This document shows, one piece after another, positions 7,201 to 7,683 of a stretch of DNA of 7,683 bases. Numbering within the stretch: position 1 is the stretch's first letter; each line of letters opens with the position of its first letter. Where the stretch lies: assembly GCA_024642445.1 (NCBI GenBank), contig JAHEBG010000047.1, positions 1 to 7,683 on the forward strand, in the 5' to 3' direction. Source of the DNA: Gammaproteobacteria bacterium. Lineage in GTDB: Bacteria > Pseudomonadota > Gammaproteobacteria > Xanthomonadales > Xanthomonadaceae. A program made the position numbers and the translations under genes. The notes under the pieces are model-generated. The model had not been told where the DNA came from and did no database searches. It saw only the letters and a list, made by a program, of their open reading frames with translations.

Positions 7201-7322
7201 GTGCCCAAACGCTCGGCACAGGTGGTGCTTGGGGTGGGATCGGGCTTGGAGCCTCCCCCGCCGCCGCATGCCGACAACGCCAGTGCAATGAGTATTACGC
7301 CGCCACGAAAATTGTTCATCAT
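4242..7322 (-). CDS. Lipidated subtilisin-like autotransporter serine protease (NalP-like layout)
   Basis: The product is a 1026-residue type V secreted surface protease. A lipoprotein signal peptide ends in lipobox LSAC with Cys19, followed by five Gly. Next comes a Ser/Thr-rich region with two four-cysteine repeats (35-107 and 115-186). The S8 peptidase domain (about 200-500) has Asp223 in AIYDNG, His254 in SHGTSVA, Asn355 in SAGND and Ser441 in GTSAAAP, so the triad is complete. C401 and C409 recall a similar pair in Neisseria NalP. An autotransporter-associated repeat (DGGIIKTGDGTLRLTGDN, about 526-543) starts a short beta-rich stem. A helical linker (about 670-755) and a beta-barrel (about 760-1026) ending in GVRIGF follow. 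Terminal Phe is the usual barrel assembly signal. Two adjacent ATG codons start the gene with only a weak upstream purine stretch. Family knowledge says such proteases often process other surface proteins or themselves; the substrate here is unknown. Confidence 0.93.
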   Translation of the reverse strand: MMNNFRGGVILIALALSACGGGGGSKPDPTPSTTCAERLGTGGFVTTTVNNPSVTDSTCPSGQSLTQSGISYTTTTTSYSCPTPSSQSNPVASSTTSAPIVTQSKICTPVAALTCAQKLGTGSFVDSSQVSTVTDSTCPAGQRIIQNGLSNITTTTTYACANPSSTDDPVATIASSAPVLTQPKVCNLEAPINYSTYFREKTGVTQANAAGFIGTGVKIAIYDNGFNVNNAALAGRVSATFGDLTDDSTDNTSHGTSVAAIAAGAAWGEYPGGVAPNATLALADWDSNIYSIINWGAKVFNFSFGYGYDEVDPADSAPDANSASSSDVSRYVAPWVDEMRAIRDSGAFLAISAGNDGEQAGYDSAGILAAAPAFYPDLNNIVAVVAMSPLNGTKAVYSNPCGAIAMNFCLAAPGTVNLLLPTVTQADPLTVDSYEWFAGTSAAAPIVSGIAALVYQAFPGFNGNQVRQTLLTTATDIGALGVDPIYGWGYVNAQKAVLGPALMQTSFSAKVPTNITWTFGNDIGGDGGIIKTGDGTLRLTGDNSYLSGTDIQQGQLQLFGSLGSDVWLNGGSFDAFGGSVTGNVFANAGVLNLAAGSSLDISGTLALNGADLRIIAPQTYTTNWQGSVLNAAAINGNAGTVSSSDWFNADVSIQSQQIFADVSRKPVTDVLSAYSATQWNSAGNLETAFKALDAGQGSTALRQSAALLQQTNVVSAERALMALSGQSQTTLKDVALETADTLQPLLNERLHDTTQLSGDNGGLWFMFASPDSRKRSDGFLATDIQSTVWAAGADRIIGNGLLGAAVFAADDRIEYQAVDDRVRGDRRGLAVYARHDGEVWYSQGFASWARFDSDANRSIYFGEGSQLAQSSSQGSIRGVSFEIGRALNDRFSVAVLANADWVDIDAYQESGVSGLELGFTDNSVSRYVLGPELRFNSGSKSGWQWSGLIGYRQVLNSVDTGMRAYYTGLPGQYFTVDGMPYADGFMHWALGAGYRSSNAYWYLRANGQHSDNTDSHALSTGVRIGF
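6765..7220 (-). repeat. Tandem four-cysteine protein repeat in the autotransporter
   Basis: Residues 35-107 and 115-186 of the autotransporter are homologous copies about 80 residues apart. Each has four Cys (35, 59, 81, 107 and 115, 138, 160, 186), with spacing 24/22/26 and 23/22/26. Shared elements in order are CA-x-x-LGTG-x-FV, VTDSTCP-x-GQ, TTTTT, an aromatic residue near the third Cys, P-x-V, SAP, TQ and K-x-C. The even cysteine count and conserved spacing suggest two small disulfide-bonded units. I do not recognise the module as a named domain. Confidence 0.85.
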
Positions 7323-7346
7323 CTTTGCCCGATTGATTACACTGCC

Positions 7347-7352
7347 ATTTTA
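7347..7352 (-). promoter_or_regulatory. Possible -10 element of the autotransporter gene
   Basis: On the minus strand this reads TAAAAT (5 of 6 to TATAAT), about 25 bases before the ATG. With a 17-base spacer the -35 would be ACAACA (3 of 6), inside the dyad at 7358-7376. The weak -35 suggests an activated promoter, if it is one. Confidence 0.25.
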
Positions 7353-7357
7353 GCGCG

Positions 7358-7376
7358 CACAACAACCCCTGTTGTG
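7358..7376. promoter_or_regulatory. Inverted repeat upstream of the autotransporter, operator-like
   Basis: CACAACA (7358-7364) and TGTTGTG (7370-7376) form a perfect 7-bp dyad with spacer ACCCC. A second pair, TGATTAC (7334-7340) and GTAATCA (7380-7386), brackets it. It lies in the 74-base gap between the small membrane protein gene and the autotransporter. No T-run follows on either strand, so an operator is more likely than a terminator. Confidence 0.4.
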
Positions 7377-7396
7377 AAGGTAATCACTGTATGGCA

Positions 7397-7627
7397 TTAA
7401 CGCCGGAAACGTGCCGCACTGATGCATGAAAAAATACTGACCAGAAACCAGCCGAAGGGCAACAGACTCAAGGTAATCACCCAGGTCACCGCAAACGCGA
7501 TACAGGCGCTGAAGAACCAGAAAAGACTGGACAACAAACGGCCCTGGATCAATTGGCCCAAGCCAGGAATAAATAAACTGCACAATGCCGCAATAACATT
7601 TCCGGTGGAGCCTTGTTCGCTGGTCAT
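7397..7627 (-). CDS. Small membrane protein with a PGLGQ (TM2-like) motif
   Basis: The product has 76 residues. A short polar N terminus is followed by three hydrophobic stretches (about 11-27, 31-50 and 51-70) and a basic tail (ARFRR). The motif FIPGLGQLIQGR at 19-30 is typical of small TM2-like inner-membrane proteins of unknown function, and the PFGWFLVSIFSCISAARF ending also recalls such proteins. The ATG at 7627 is supported by AAGGA about 7 bases upstream on the minus strand. It lies 74 bases upstream of the autotransporter on the same strand and could be cotranscribed, though the dyad between them argues for separate control. A minus-strand TAA at 7654-7656 could end another gene to the right, but too little is visible to call it. 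Confidence 0.75.
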   Translation of the reverse strand: MTSEQGSTGNVIAALCSLFIPGLGQLIQGRLLSSLFWFFSACIAFAVTWVITLSLLPFGWFLVSIFSCISAARFRR

Positions 7628-7634
7628 GGTCTAT

Positions 7635-7639
7635 TCCTT
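7635..7639 (-). promoter_or_regulatory. Ribosome binding site of the small membrane protein gene
   Basis: The minus strand reads AAGGA, then seven bases, then the ATG at 7627. This good Shine-Dalgarno match decides the start and is the clearest one in the window. Confidence 0.6.
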
Positions 7640-7683
7640 GCGCAATTAAACGGTTATGGCCTGAGTGGCGGATGTTCAGTATC

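Noticed and set aside
7255..7259. Possible phase-variable homopolymer after the lipobox, as in Neisseria nalP
   Set aside because: The run is only five bases and the Gly stretch is coded by mixed GGC/GGG-type codons, too short to slip often.
6705..7400. Long plus-strand ORF (231 codons) opposite the autotransporter N terminus
   Set aside because: It is antisense to well-supported protease and repeat codons. Its Gly/Cys-rich composition follows from the Thr/Pro/Ser-rich codons of the real gene on the other strand.

Overview
The window reads as a piece of Gram-negative, probably proteobacterial, chromosome. The evidence is a full-length PriA very close in size and zinc-cysteine spacing to the E. 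coli protein, a lipoprotein-type autotransporter with an outer-membrane barrel ending in Phe, and a DUF3667-type membrane protein. GC content is moderate by eye (about half) in the genes and clearly lower in parts of the intergenic region. I lean to Gammaproteobacteria but cannot exclude Betaproteobacteria, and I name no species.

Layout: (1) bases 1-680 hold the 3' part of a DUF3667-like membrane protein gene that starts left of the window. (2) Bases 681-1407 are about 727 bases with no convincing gene. They hold a cluster of DnaA-box sequences, including two exact consensus boxes in inverted orientation 5 bases apart, plus two AT-rich stretches, an exact IHF consensus match and a four-copy GTGAAAC repeat family. 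This is the most interesting part of the window and a reasonable candidate for a replication origin (oriC) or another DnaA-controlled site. (3) priA (1408-3603) follows with no Shine-Dalgarno sequence and ends inside a hairpin followed by seven T. (4) An orphan NarL/FixJ-type response regulator (3638-4240) comes next. (5) Convergent with it, one base between the stop codons, is a 1026-residue lipidated subtilisin-like autotransporter (4242-7322, minus). It carries an unusual duplicated four-cysteine module between the lipid anchor and the protease domain. (6) Upstream of it on the same strand is a small PGLGQ-motif membrane protein (7397-7627, minus).

The genes do not form one obvious pathway. 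priA (replication restart) beside a DnaA-box cluster is thematically consistent with a replication region. The response regulator and the autotransporter are convergent neighbours. A dyad sits in front of the autotransporter where an operator could be, so regulation of the surface protease by the regulator is possible but is only inference. No mobile element, CRISPR array, tRNA or rRNA was seen.
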